Assembly (NCBI GenBank): GCA_002310995.1
Contig: DBYV01000001.1
Coordinates: 57,620 to 77,938, forward strand
DNA: 20,319 nucleotides
Reading direction: 5' to 3'
Origin: a bacterium UBP6_UBA1177
GTDB lineage: Bacteria > UBP6 > UBA1177
Position 1 is the stretch's first letter. Every line of letters begins with the position of its first letter. The notes under the pieces are model-generated. The model ran no database searches, was not told where the DNA came from, and saw only the letters and a program-made list of their open reading frames with translations. Shown here piece after piece: positions 1 through 7,847 of the stretch. A program made the translations under genes and the position numbers.

Positions 1-2
1 GT

Positions 3-554
3 GTCCATTCCTTTTGCTTCTTCAACCGTGATGACGCCCTCTTTGCCGACCTTTTCCATAGCTTCTGCAAGGATGTTTCCGATCTCTTTATCGTTGTTTG
101 CCGAAACTGTTCCGACACTTGCGATCTCTTCTTTCGTCGAGATCTTCTTCGTGATCTTGTCAAGTCTTTCAACGACTTTTGCAACGGCTTTGTCGATACC
201 GCGTTTGAGCATGATCGGGCTGTATCCTGCGGTTACATATTTGAAACCGTCTTTTACGATAGCCTGAGCGAGAACTGCTGCGGTCGTGGTTCCGTCACCT
301 GCAACGTCGTTCGTCTTCGATGCGACTTCTTTAAGAAGCTGTGCGCCGATATTTTCGATCTTATCTTCAAGTTCGATCTCTTTTGCGACCGTTACGCCGT
401 CTTTCGTGATCTTCGGTGCGCCGAAAGATTTTTCGATTGCAACGTTTCTTCCTTTAGGTCCGAGCGTTGTTTTTACGGTGTCGGCAAGTTTGTTTACGCC
501 GGCAAGGATCTTAGCTTTCGCTTCGTGGTCAAAAACAATGTGTTTTGCACTCAT
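3..554 (-). CDS. groEL: Chaperonin GroEL, N-terminal part (cut by window edge)
   Basis: ATP-dependent 60-kDa chaperonin that folds cytosolic proteins inside a double ring capped by GroES. The visible 184 codons start at an ATG (minus strand, 554) preceded by a GGAG-type ribosome binding site. They cover the equatorial domain and the first part of the intermediate domain. Family signatures are clear: TLGPKGRNV near residues 30-38, KSFGAPKITKDGVTVAKEI after it, and the ATP-binding GDGTTTAAVLA at 86-96 with the conserved Asp87. The reading frame runs off the left edge inside a typical VITVEEAKGMD stretch, so the apical domain and C-terminus are not seen. It follows groES by 41 bp and is surely cotranscribed with it. 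Confidence 0.97.
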   Translation of the reverse strand, partial: MSAKHIVFDHEAKAKILAGVNKLADTVKTTLGPKGRNVAIEKSFGAPKITKDGVTVAKEIELEDKIENIGAQLLKEVASKTNDVAGDGTTTAAVLAQAIVKDGFKYVTAGYSPIMLKRGIDKAVAKVVERLDKITKKISTKEEIASVGTVSANNDKEIGNILAEAMEKVGKEGVITVEEAKGMD

Positions 555-595
555 CTCAATTTCTCCAATTAAATATTGTTAATAAAATCAATCTC

Positions 596-883
596 TTATT
601 CAACAACTGCAAGGATGTCGTCTTCTCTGAGGATAAGGTGTTCCTCGCCGCCGACTTTAACTTCGGTGCCGCTGTATTTGCCGAAAAGAACTTTGTCGCC
701 GACTTTTACCTGCATCGGCTGTCTTGTGCCGTTGTCAAGCATTTTTCCGGTGCCGACTGCGATGACTTCAGCTTCTACCGGTTTTTCCTTCGCGGTGTCG
801 GGGATGATGATCCCGCCGAGTGTTTTTGTTTCGCTTTCTACTCTCTTAACGATGACTCTGTCGTTCAAAGGTTTAAGTTTCAT
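596..883 (-). CDS. groES: Co-chaperonin GroES
   Basis: The 95-residue product has the usual GroES length and order: an N-terminal KLKPLNDRVIVKRVE strand, the mobile loop around residues 18-35 (ETKTLGGIIIPDTAKEKP) that docks on GroEL, and the C-terminal part GDKVLFGKYSGTEVKVGGEE followed by ILREDDILAVVE. It forms the heptameric lid of the GroEL folding chamber in the cytosol. The ATG is preceded by a near-perfect AAGGAGG at about 7 nt. It is the first gene of a groES-groEL operon transcribed leftward from a promoter at about 951-979. No CIRCE element was found. An inverted repeat lies between promoter and start (see its own entry). Confidence 0.98.
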   Translation of the reverse strand: MKLKPLNDRVIVKRVESETKTLGGIIIPDTAKEKPVEAEVIAVGTGKMLDNGTRQPMQVKVGDKVLFGKYSGTEVKVGGEEHLILREDDILAVVE

Positions 884-924
884 TGTTTCCTCCTTATAAA
901 AAGTTAAATAAACTTCGTAACATA

Positions 925-940
925 CGGGAAATACTTCCCG
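925..940. promoter_or_regulatory. Inverted repeat just downstream of the groES promoter
   Basis: CGGGAA-ATAC-TTCCCG is a perfect 6-bp inverted repeat with a 4-nt centre, starting about 4 nt after the predicted transcription start of groES-groEL. It could be a repressor operator or a small 5'-leader hairpin. It does not match CIRCE (TTAGCACTC-N9-GAGTGCTAA). A regulatory role is inferred from position only. Confidence 0.4.
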
Positions 941-950
941 AAAACGCCGT

Positions 951-979
951 TATTTATATGCACAAAAAACAAGAGTCAA
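951..979 (-). promoter_or_regulatory. groES-groEL promoter, sigma-70 type
   Basis: On the minus strand, TTGACT (plus-strand 974-979) is followed after 17 nt by TAAATA (951-956). Shifting 2 nt gives TATAAA with 15-nt spacing. Predicted transcription start is near 944, giving a leader of about 60 nt. It looks like a housekeeping promoter rather than a sigma-32 one. This is read by eye from consensus. Confidence 0.6.
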
Positions 980-1027
980 GGGTAAAAATGAAAAATTTTT
1001 TTTGAGTTCCGGCAGTTTTCAAAAAAC

Positions 1028-1055
1028 TTGCAAACTAACCCTTTATGCCTATTAT
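1028..1055 (+). promoter_or_regulatory. Candidate promoter for the serS gene run
   Basis: TTGCAA (1028-1033) and TATTAT (1050-1055) are separated by 16 nt. The predicted start near 1062 leaves a short leader holding the serS ribosome binding site. It diverges from the groES promoter in the same 203-bp intergenic region. Read by eye. Confidence 0.5.
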
Positions 1056-1086
1056 GACGCGGTTTTTTTATAATAAGAGGTGAAAA

Positions 1087-2361
1087 ATGTTTGACATCAA
1101 ATTGATACTTAAAGACCCGGAAAAGGTTAAATTCAACCTTCAAAATCGTAATTTCAAGGATCTTACCGTTGTTGATCAGGTTATCGAGCTTAGCGAGAAG
1201 AGAAAAGCTCTTATCACGGAGTCGGAGCAGACCCGCGCAAAACAGATGACGCGCTCGAAAGAAATGCCGCTCGTTATGAAAAACGGCACGGATGCGGAAA
1301 AAGCGGCGATAAAAGAGGAACTCAAGGAACTCAGCGACAAAGTCAAGGCTTTCGGGCCACAGGTAAAGGAAGTCGAGGATAAAATCGACACAATTCTTCT
1401 TTCAATTCCCAACATGATGGCTGATGACACGCCGCTAGGCAAGGATGACAGCGCCAATCCGGTCGTTTCGATGTGGGGAGAAAAGCCTGTTTTCGATTTC
1501 CAGCCGAAAGAGCACTTCGATATCGCAGTCAATACAATCGACTTTGAGCGCGGCGTAAAACTCAGCGGTTCGCGTTTCATAATCTACAAGAAGGAAATGG
1601 CGCGCTTAGAACGTGCTGTTATGAACTACATGCTTGAAAACGCTGCGAAAAACGGTTATACCGAAATCGTGCCTCCGGTTATGGTAAGCCGCGAGACGAT
1701 GACTGGTTCCGGCCAGCTTCCGAAGTTCGAAGATGACGCCTACAAGACAACTGACGACATGTTCATGATTCCGACGGCAGAGGTCAGCCTCGTCAACATG
1801 CACCGCGACGAGATTCTGGATGATGCAGTTCTTCCGCTCAAATATGCGGCATATACGCCGTGTTTCAGACGTGAAGCGGGAAGTTACGGCAAGGATATGA
1901 AGGGAATTATCCGCCTTCACCAGTTCAACAAAGTCGAACTCGTCAAATTCTGCCGTCCCGAAGAGTCGCTTAAAGAACTTGACCAGCTTCTTTTCAACGC
2001 CGAAGAGATTCTCCGCGGTCTCGGAATCCATTACCGCGTTGTCTGCCTTTGCAGCGGCGACCTTGGTTTCAACGCAGTCAAAACTTTCGACATAGAAGTA
2101 TGGCTGCCGGGACAGGGGACTTACCGAGAGATTTCAAGCTGCTCGAGTACGGGTGATTTCCAGGCAAGAAGGGCGAACATCAAATTCAGACGTGATGCAA
2201 CCTCTAAGCCTGAACTTGTCCATCTTCTCAACGGTTCGGGTCTTGCAATCGACAGAACGCTCGTTGCAATAATCGAAAATTACCAGCAGGCTGACGGAAC
2301 GGTCAAAGTGCCGGAAGTTCTCAAAAAATACATGAACAACGAAGAATTTATAAGACTGTAG
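1087..2361 (+). CDS. serS: Serine--tRNA ligase
   Basis: Cytosolic class II aminoacyl-tRNA synthetase that charges tRNA(Ser) with serine. The 424-residue length is typical. The first ~110 residues are the charged coiled-coil arm that holds the long variable arm of tRNA(Ser). The serine-recognition TAE is at 230-232 (IPTAEVSLVN). Motif 2 is CFRREAGSYGKDMKG around 259-273, and motif 3 is the GSGLAIDRTLVAIIENYQ stretch from about 383. The ATG is preceded by GAGGTG at 5 nt. It heads a plus-strand run of four closely packed genes and is followed after 7 bp by the GT5-domain gene. Confidence 0.98.
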   Translation: MFDIKLILKDPEKVKFNLQNRNFKDLTVVDQVIELSEKRKALITESEQTRAKQMTRSKEMPLVMKNGTDAEKAAIKEELKELSDKVKAFGPQVKEVEDKIDTILLSIPNMMADDTPLGKDDSANPVVSMWGEKPVFDFQPKEHFDIAVNTIDFERGVKLSGSRFIIYKKEMARLERAVMNYMLENAAKNGYTEIVPPVMVSRETMTGSGQLPKFEDDAYKTTDDMFMIPTAEVSLVNMHRDEILDDAVLPLKYAAYTPCFRREAGSYGKDMKGIIRLHQFNKVELVKFCRPEESLKELDQLLFNAEEILRGLGIHYRVVCLCSGDLGFNAVKTFDIEVWLPGQGTYREISSCSSTGDFQARRANIKFRRDATSKPELVHLLNGSGLAIDRTLVAIIENYQQADGTVKVPEVLKKYMNNEEFIRL

Positions 2362-2368
2362 GTAAATT

Positions 2369-3151
2369 ATGAAAATTTTGTTTGCTGCATCGGAACTGAA
2401 ACCTATGGTTTCGACCGGAAACATGGCTGCTTCTGTTGCCAAAATGCTGAGATCAGTTTCAAAAAAGTGCGAAGTTGAGTGTGTTCTTCCGCTTTTCAGC
2501 GCAATAAACAGAAAGAAGTTCGATGTGACTCCGACAGGTGTTTCATTTGAAGTTCAGGTAGGTGAAAAATTCGAGAAGGCCGAGATTTTTGAAGCAATAC
2601 ATGAAGAAAGTGGTGCGAAAGTCATTTTTGTTGCAAATCCGTACTTTGAAAGAGACGGGCTTTACGGCAATGTGACCGGTGATTATCCCGACAATTCGGA
2701 GCGTTTTGTGTTCTTCTCAAGAGCGGTTCTTGAATATGCGAAAATCTTCCGTCCCGATATTATTCACTGCAACGACTGGCACACGGCGCTTGTTCCAGTC
2801 TATCTGCGCGAAATCTACTGTAAAGAAGAGCCTTTGCAGAATACAAAAACCGTTTTTTCGCTTCACGACATCCGTTTCCAGGGCAAATTCTGGTCATATG
2901 ATTTCGGAATTCTGAACCTTGGACGCGAAGTTTTTGTTCCAGAAAAACTCGAATTTTACGGCGATATCAATTTTCTCAAGGGTGGAATTGTTTACAGCGA
3001 TGCGGTTACAGTTTCCAATGATGAATATCTTGAACAAATCCAGACAAAAGAGGGCGGCTGCGGTCTTGAAGGGCTTGTTTCATGCTCGCTCGACAAAATT
3101 TCAGTCGTCAAGAGAAGCGATAAATTTGTTGAAATTTACAAAAAACTTTAA
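2369..3151 (+). CDS. Stand-alone glycogen synthase N-terminal (GT5) domain protein, motif-degenerate
   Basis: The 260-residue product aligns by eye with only the N-terminal Rossmann half of bacterial glycogen synthase GlgA (usual length ~480). Recognisable blocks are the MKILFAASEL start, DNSERFVFFSRAVLEYA, HCNDWHTALVPVYLRE, VFSLHDIRFQGKF, then GDINFLKGGIVYSDAVTVS and GGCGLEGLVS. The protein ends shortly after that last block, where GlgA continues into its second GT-B domain. The KxGGL glucan/ADP-glucose motif expected near residue 15 reads STGNM here, so the conserved Lys and second Gly are lost. No remnant of the missing half precedes the next gene, which starts 11 bp later. It is therefore unlikely to be an active synthase alone; a regulatory or glucan-sensing role, or gene decay, is possible. 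The ribosome binding site is weak (TAGGTAA), and expression probably depends on serS. Confidence 0.85.
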   Translation: MKILFAASELKPMVSTGNMAASVAKMLRSVSKKCEVECVLPLFSAINRKKFDVTPTGVSFEVQVGEKFEKAEIFEAIHEESGAKVIFVANPYFERDGLYGNVTGDYPDNSERFVFFSRAVLEYAKIFRPDIIHCNDWHTALVPVYLREIYCKEEPLQNTKTVFSLHDIRFQGKFWSYDFGILNLGREVFVPEKLEFYGDINFLKGGIVYSDAVTVSNDEYLEQIQTKEGGCGLEGLVSCSLDKISVVKRSDKFVEIYKKL

Positions 3152-3162
3152 ATAGGTGGATC

Positions 3163-4812
3163 ATGGCAAAAAAACTTCTTATCAGAGACCTCACTTTAAG
3201 AGACGGTCAGCAGTCGCAGTTTGCGACAAGAATGAATCAGAATCAGGTCGACAGATTGTTGAAATCATTCAACAAAGCTCATTTTTATGCAATGGAAGTC
3301 TGGGGCGGAGCGGTTCCCGATTCCGTTATGCGCTACCTCGGCGAAGATCCGTGGGACAGACTTGAAAAAGTTAAAGCCGGAGTAGGCGATGCGAGTAAAC
3401 TTACGGCTCTTTCACGCGGCAGAAACCTTTTCGGCTACAATCCTTATCCCGAAGACGTAATCGAAGGATTCAACCGCAACGCGATACATTCCGGTATTGA
3501 CATTATGCGTATTTTCGACGCTCTGAACGATATCGACAACATGCGTTCGACAATCAAATATGTCAAAGAAAACGGCGGAATGACAGACTGCTGCATCTGC
3601 TACACTGTCGACCCCAAATTCTCCACAAAAGACAAAATCAAAGCGATGTTCAGCGGCAAAAAACTGCCGGACAACCTTTTCTCGATTGACTATTTCGTAA
3701 ATAAGGCGGTTGAACTCGAAAAGGCGGGTGCCGATATGATTTCGATCAAAGATATGGCAGGTCTTATCAATCCGGCAATGAGCGCAAAACTTATTTCGGC
3801 ACTCAAAAAAGCGGTGAAGATTCCGATAGATCTGCATACTCACTGCACTCCTGGCTACGGCTTGGGCAGCGTTCTTATGGCTATGGTGAACGATGTCGAT
3901 ATCGTTGACAGCGTAATCATGCCGTTTGCAGGCGGTCCTGCTGCACCGGCTTTCGAGCTTGTTCAGGTTTTTGCTACGAAACTCGGTCTTGAAACGAATG
4001 TCGATCTTGCTGCGGTAAAAGAGATCAGAACCGAGCTTTTCAAAATCAGGAAAGAACTTGCGAAATTCGACCAGTACAAACTTTTCCCGAAGGATTTCGA
4101 TCCGACAGACAAACTTCCGGCTGACGTCGAGAAACTTTTCGACGATGCGATCTCAGCGGCAAAGAAAGGCGACACCGATACAGTTACAGATCTCACACAG
4201 CAGATCGAGCGCTACTTCAACTTCCCGAAACCGAACGAAGTCGTCAGAATGGCTCAGATCCCCGGCGGAATGTACACGAATATGCTTGCACAGCTTCAGG
4301 CAGGAAAAATCGAGCATCTTCTTCCGAAAGTTATGGAGATGGTTCCGATCGTCAGACTCGCAGCAGGTGTTCCACCGCTTGTAACCCCGACAAGCCAGAT
4401 CGTCGGCACACAGGCTGTAAGCTGTGTCATCAATCTCAATTCCGGAAAATCGATGTATGAAAACACATCGGTACAGTTTGTAAATCTGGTAAAAGGCGGT
4501 TACGGTCACACGCCGTGGCCGGTCGATCCCGCTTTCCGTGAAAAAATATCGGGAAAACGCGAAGAACAGCCTTATGACACGTCAAAACACGTAAAGCAGG
4601 TAAACGAGACTCTGGACGAATTCGGCGGCGTGAAACTTGCGGCGACAGAAAAGGAAGAACTTCTTCTCGAACTTTTCCCGGCAGTTGCGAAACCTTTCCT
4701 TAAAACGAAACGCGAAAAGGATTTCAGGGCTGAGCAGCAGAAAGTTCAGGATAAACTTGACGAAGAAAGAGGAAAACTCATTGCTGCGCTTGAAGGAAAT
4801 GTTCTTGAATAG
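3163..4812 (+). CDS. Biotin-dependent carboxyltransferase subunit (OadA / PycB / transcarboxylase 5S type), no biotinyl domain
   Basis: Carboxyltransferase of the HMGL-like TIM-barrel family, which moves CO2 between carboxybiotin and pyruvate/oxaloacetate. The metal site is visible: RDLTLRDGQQS with Asp14, SIKDMAG with Lys196 (normally the carboxylated lysine), and LHTHCT with His225 and His227. It continues into the conserved carboxylase domain (FNFPKPNEVVRMAQIPGGMY and the KGGYGHTPWPVDP block). At 549 residues it ends in a charged helix and lacks the ~70-residue biotinyl domain with its MKM lysine found at the end of full OadA or pyruvate carboxylase. A separate biotin carrier must be supplied, and no carrier or carboxylase gene is in view. 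Whether it serves pyruvate carboxylation, oxaloacetate decarboxylation or methylmalonyl transcarboxylation cannot be told from sequence. The ribosome binding site is AGGTGG. Confidence 0.9.
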   Translation: MAKKLLIRDLTLRDGQQSQFATRMNQNQVDRLLKSFNKAHFYAMEVWGGAVPDSVMRYLGEDPWDRLEKVKAGVGDASKLTALSRGRNLFGYNPYPEDVIEGFNRNAIHSGIDIMRIFDALNDIDNMRSTIKYVKENGGMTDCCICYTVDPKFSTKDKIKAMFSGKKLPDNLFSIDYFVNKAVELEKAGADMISIKDMAGLINPAMSAKLISALKKAVKIPIDLHTHCTPGYGLGSVLMAMVNDVDIVDSVIMPFAGGPAAPAFELVQVFATKLGLETNVDLAAVKEIRTELFKIRKELAKFDQYKLFPKDFDPTDKLPADVEKLFDDAISAAKKGDTDTVTDLTQQIERYFNFPKPNEVVRMAQIPGGMYTNMLAQLQAGKIEHLLPKVMEMVPIVRLAAGVPPLVTPTSQIVGTQAVSCVINLNSGKSMYENTSVQFVNLVKGGYGHTPWPVDPAFREKISGKREEQPYDTSKHVKQVNETLDEFGGVKLAATEKEELLLELFPAVAKPFLKTKREKDFRAEQQKVQDKLDEERGKLIAALEGNVLE

Positions 4813-4814
4813 CC

Positions 4815-6146
4815 ATGGATTTCATATCTCCCTACATAGATAGTGACAAAAAGCTCCATATCAGGTTTGAAAAGCTCTTTTCTCTTCTTTCATCATGCGG
4901 ATTTTCGGGAAAAATAAATGTTTTCAACAATGGTGAAACTTTTTTTCTTGTTATGTCTGGTAACAAGGTTTGGACAGACAAGGCTTTAAATTCATTAGGT
5001 AATTTGTCAAAGAACGCTCTTTTTAAAGTTGAAAGTGCGATGAATGAAGATATGAAAAAGGGAATGAAGGAGTATGAGGCTCAGGAATTCCTGTTTTCTG
5101 TCATTTTAAGTATGTCTAGGGAGCGTATTCTTGAAGTTCTGAAGCCTTATGCGACTGAATTCCTTTCGATAAAGCCGGAAGCAGCGAAACTTTTTTTTCT
5201 TCACGATGATCTTCAGCCTTTTGTAGGTCAGAAGAGGAGCGAAATATTTTCAAATCTTAAAAAAAGCTACCGTACAATCTATTTTCTCTTGATTTCGCAA
5301 CTTGCCGTAATTCTTCCGTCAACGCCGGAAGAAAAGGCTAATATAGCCGAAAAACTCGAGAAAAGCGACATATTCTCAGAAAAAGCAGCACAGGAAGAAA
5401 TTGTCGAAAAGGTCACTGCTGAGAAAAAGCAGGAAACGCTTTCGGAGGAAGAGGAAATCAAAATGTTCCTCAACGCAAACGAGCATTATACCGATGTGTT
5501 TCAGCTTTTTGGGCTTAAAAACAAGTTTGACGAAAGGATTGCAAGGCGAGAATACATCAAGATCATGCAGAAGATCCACCCTGATAAACTTGTCGGAATT
5601 TCGCCTAACACCGCTCTGCGCGCAAAAGAATTCCTGCAGCTTGCCGGCGAGTGTTACGAGCTTATCCGCGATCCTGAAGTCGCTTCCGATATAGAGCGGC
5701 TTATGGTAAAATACGGGCCGATCAGATCGAAAAGCGAATATATCAAAATGAAAGAATATGATTCGGCGATGCTGAAGGCAACGGCTCTGGCAAAGATAGG
5801 TTCACATGAAGCGGCAGCAAAATTATTCGATATTATTTATCAAAATACGAAAAATCCTTATGCTTTGGAACAGAAGAACCTTGCTCTCTGGAAACTGGCT
5901 CCGAAGTGGAACAAGTTCGAAAAAGCTGACAAATACAAAGAGATCAAAGAGGATCTTGTTAAAATTTCGATGGTAAGGCAGCTCTCTTTCGAAGCAATGT
6001 ATATTCTGGCTGAGATTTACGAATATTTCGAAGATATTCCCGACGCATTGAAAGTTCTAGACAACATTCTTAAGGAAAGGCCTGATGATTTCAAGGCAGC
6101 CGGAATGAAAAAAAGGATGATTTATTACAACAAATTAAAGAATTAA
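4815..6146 (+). CDS. J-domain protein with N-terminal unknown domain and C-terminal helical repeats
   Basis: The 443-residue protein has no signal peptide and is probably cytosolic. Residues ~224-290 form a J domain with the HPD triad at 255-257 (MQKIHPDKLVG), preceded by YTDVFQLFGLKNKFDERIAR. J domains recruit and stimulate Hsp70/DnaK. The first ~120 residues loosely resemble DUF4388/PATAN-type domains of myxobacterial proteins, from the 'SGKINVFNNGETFFLVMSGN' pattern; this is a weak match. A Lys/Glu-rich linker follows at ~180-215. Residues ~300-443 are helical and TPR-like (LAKIGSHEAAAKLFDIIYQN, ILAEIYEYFEDIPDALKVLD). It starts 2 bp after the carboxyltransferase stop with only a distant GAAGGAAAT upstream, suggesting translational coupling. 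Its 3' end overlaps the convergent lipoprotein gene by 4 bp. Confidence 0.8.
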   Translation: MDFISPYIDSDKKLHIRFEKLFSLLSSCGFSGKINVFNNGETFFLVMSGNKVWTDKALNSLGNLSKNALFKVESAMNEDMKKGMKEYEAQEFLFSVILSMSRERILEVLKPYATEFLSIKPEAAKLFFLHDDLQPFVGQKRSEIFSNLKKSYRTIYFLLISQLAVILPSTPEEKANIAEKLEKSDIFSEKAAQEEIVEKVTAEKKQETLSEEEEIKMFLNANEHYTDVFQLFGLKNKFDERIARREYIKIMQKIHPDKLVGISPNTALRAKEFLQLAGECYELIRDPEVASDIERLMVKYGPIRSKSEYIKMKEYDSAMLKATALAKIGSHEAAAKLFDIIYQNTKNPYALEQKNLALWKLAPKWNKFEKADKYKEIKEDLVKISMVRQLSFEAMYILAEIYEYFEDIPDALKVLDNILKERPDDFKAAGMKKRMIYYNKLKN

Positions 6147-7666
6147 TTCATAGAACCGCGGACGCATCTTGCATAGTAATATGAAGCGGTTTTTGCCTGG
6201 TAGAACACTGAACCGTTCGAGAAACTTACAAGCCATGCATTACTTGTTGAAACTGATTCTTCGCTGATTGTCCAGTAGCTGTCATTCTGCTGGCCTATTT
6301 CGGCAGGCATATAGTTGCCGCTTTCACAAGTGTTGTTTTTGCACTGCTGGCCTCCGCATGATGTGAAACTGAGACATTCTGAGGTTATTCCGCATGCTGC
6401 GGTTTTATCACATCCTGTTACGAGTGATTTAAGTTCGTCGATGTTCGGAAGTCTCCAGTCCGATTTGCCTGCAAGTTCAAGATCTTCGCAATATGTTTTG
6501 GCTCCGTCCCACGAAGAGGCTTTGGGAACCCTGTTTGCCTGCCATTCGAGGCCGTTTGCAGCTGTGTATGTTTCAGCTGGTTTAAGAACGCATTCGTTTC
6601 TTTCACACCATTTGCCTTCCGGGCAGTCTGCTTCAACTATACATTCCACTGAAGGATCTTGTTCAACTTCAGCTTCATGCTCCGGAACATCATCAGCAGT
6701 TCCTGATCTGACGCATCTGACCCAGTGTGTTCCATTGCTTGCCATATCGCTTCCGATATATCCGTTACTATAGTTGACATACCAGTATGCCTGTGTCAGC
6801 GAACCGGCAGCACTTGTATTTTTAGTGCTTGACCATAACCTGTACGGATCACCGAACATTTCTGGAACGATATAAATTTCTCCGTTCTCAATCTGCCTGT
6901 CGCTGAGCAGACAGTCTTCTTCAGTAAGGAAAGATTGTTCTTGTTTGTTCGGATCATCAAGAGCGTTGCATCCTAAACAGGAGTAGCCGTATTCATGCTT
7001 TCCGTCATTGTTTTTATTACAGTCGTCCTGATTCGGGCAGAGTTCGCTTGTAGGGCATTTTCCATCAGTCATGGTTGTGCTTACACCTCTGATCAGAGTT
7101 CTGAGCTCGTCGATTGTCGGCATTCTCCAGTCGTCTGCACCTGCAAGAACAAGGTTTTCACAGTAGGTGGCAGCATTTGTTTGCGCAACGCCTGCACCGC
7201 CTATTCCAGTATTGCCCATCGGGTTTTCCCAAATCAGGTATGTTTTCGGATCAACCCAAATGCCCTGCGAATTTTTGTCAAAACCACCGCCTTGGTTGTT
7301 GTCGTTGTTGCCCGGATTTTCGTTGTTCCCCGGATTATTCTGATCTTCGCTACTGTTGCCGCCGTTTCCTTTGCAGTCTGCTGTGTTCCAGCCTGAGCAG
7401 TCCGATTTGCATACAGCGTATCCGCTGGTGTAGGCAGGATCTATTTCGGTGCACTCTTTTGCGCCGCTGTCGCAGATTTCGCCGGCATCAACAACCTGAT
7501 TGCCGCAGTTAGTGTTCTGCTGACTGTTTCCGTCACCGGAATTGTCACCGGTGCTGTTTTCGCTGCCGTTACCGCCGTTTACATCCTCTTCTTCATCATC
7601 TGAACCGCATGAAACAAATACGAAGGAAAGAGCCAGAAGAATTAACAAAAAACGAAATAAACGCAT
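6143..7666 (-). CDS. Lipoprotein with cysteine module and two DUF1566/Lcl C-terminal-type domains
   Basis: The 507-residue protein begins with a lipoprotein signal peptide (MRLFRFLLILLALSFVFVSC, lipidated Cys20), followed by Asp/Glu and Gly/Asn-rich low-complexity sequence to ~50. Residues 54-98 form a cysteine module (CGNQVVDAGEICDSG to WNTADC) like myxobacterial disulfide repeats. Another Asn/Gly linker (~100-130) leads to two DUF1566-like domains at ~136-320 and ~365-505. Each has the WRMPTIDEL / WRLPNIDEL helix, a Trp-rich middle (YRLWSS, SYWTISEE) and a terminal R-C-V-R (VRCVRSG, ARCVRGS). A short Cys-rich knot lies between them (~342-360). It is presumably anchored in the outer membrane and may bind a surface ligand; the ligand is unknown. 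The ribosome binding site is GGAGGTC. It is divergent from the protease gene, which carries a related cysteine module. Confidence 0.85.
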   Translation of the reverse strand: MRLFRFLLILLALSFVFVSCGSDDEEEDVNGGNGSENSTGDNSGDGNSQQNTNCGNQVVDAGEICDSGAKECTEIDPAYTSGYAVCKSDCSGWNTADCKGNGGNSSEDQNNPGNNENPGNNDNNQGGGFDKNSQGIWVDPKTYLIWENPMGNTGIGGAGVAQTNAATYCENLVLAGADDWRMPTIDELRTLIRGVSTTMTDGKCPTSELCPNQDDCNKNNDGKHEYGYSCLGCNALDDPNKQEQSFLTEEDCLLSDRQIENGEIYIVPEMFGDPYRLWSSTKNTSAAGSLTQAYWYVNYSNGYIGSDMASNGTHWVRCVRSGTADDVPEHEAEVEQDPSVECIVEADCPEGKWCERNECVLKPAETYTAANGLEWQANRVPKASSWDGAKTYCEDLELAGKSDWRLPNIDELKSLVTGCDKTAACGITSECLSFTSCGGQQCKNNTCESGNYMPAEIGQQNDSYWTISEESVSTSNAWLVSFSNGSVFYQAKTASYYYARCVRGSMN

Positions 7667-7775
7667 TGGAGACCTCCAAATTCAATGAATAAGAAAAACT
7701 CTATCAAAACCGATTTTGAATGAATTTTGCGGCAGTTTTCTATCATACAAACAAAAAGAAGTAAACCTTTTCTTC

Positions 7776-7801
7776 TTGAAATAAAGCCGGTTTGAAATAA
7801 A
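7776..7801 (+). repeat. 10-bp direct repeat in the lipoprotein/protease intergenic region
   Basis: TTGAAATAAA occurs at 7776-7785 and again at 7792-7801 (16-bp period). The second copy's TTGAAA could also serve as a -35 element with TATTCT at 7813-7818 (15-nt spacing) for the protease gene. Role unknown; it could be an operator or chance in AT-rich DNA. Confidence 0.4.
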
Positions 7802-7847
7802 ATCGTATAGTCTATTCTTGTAGCTTGCAAACTGATTGGAGTTGAAA

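Noticed and set aside
884..1086. CIRCE/HrcA operator upstream of groES.
   Set aside because: No TTAGCACTC-N9-GAGTGCTAA or close variant is present; only the shorter CGGGAA palindrome was found.
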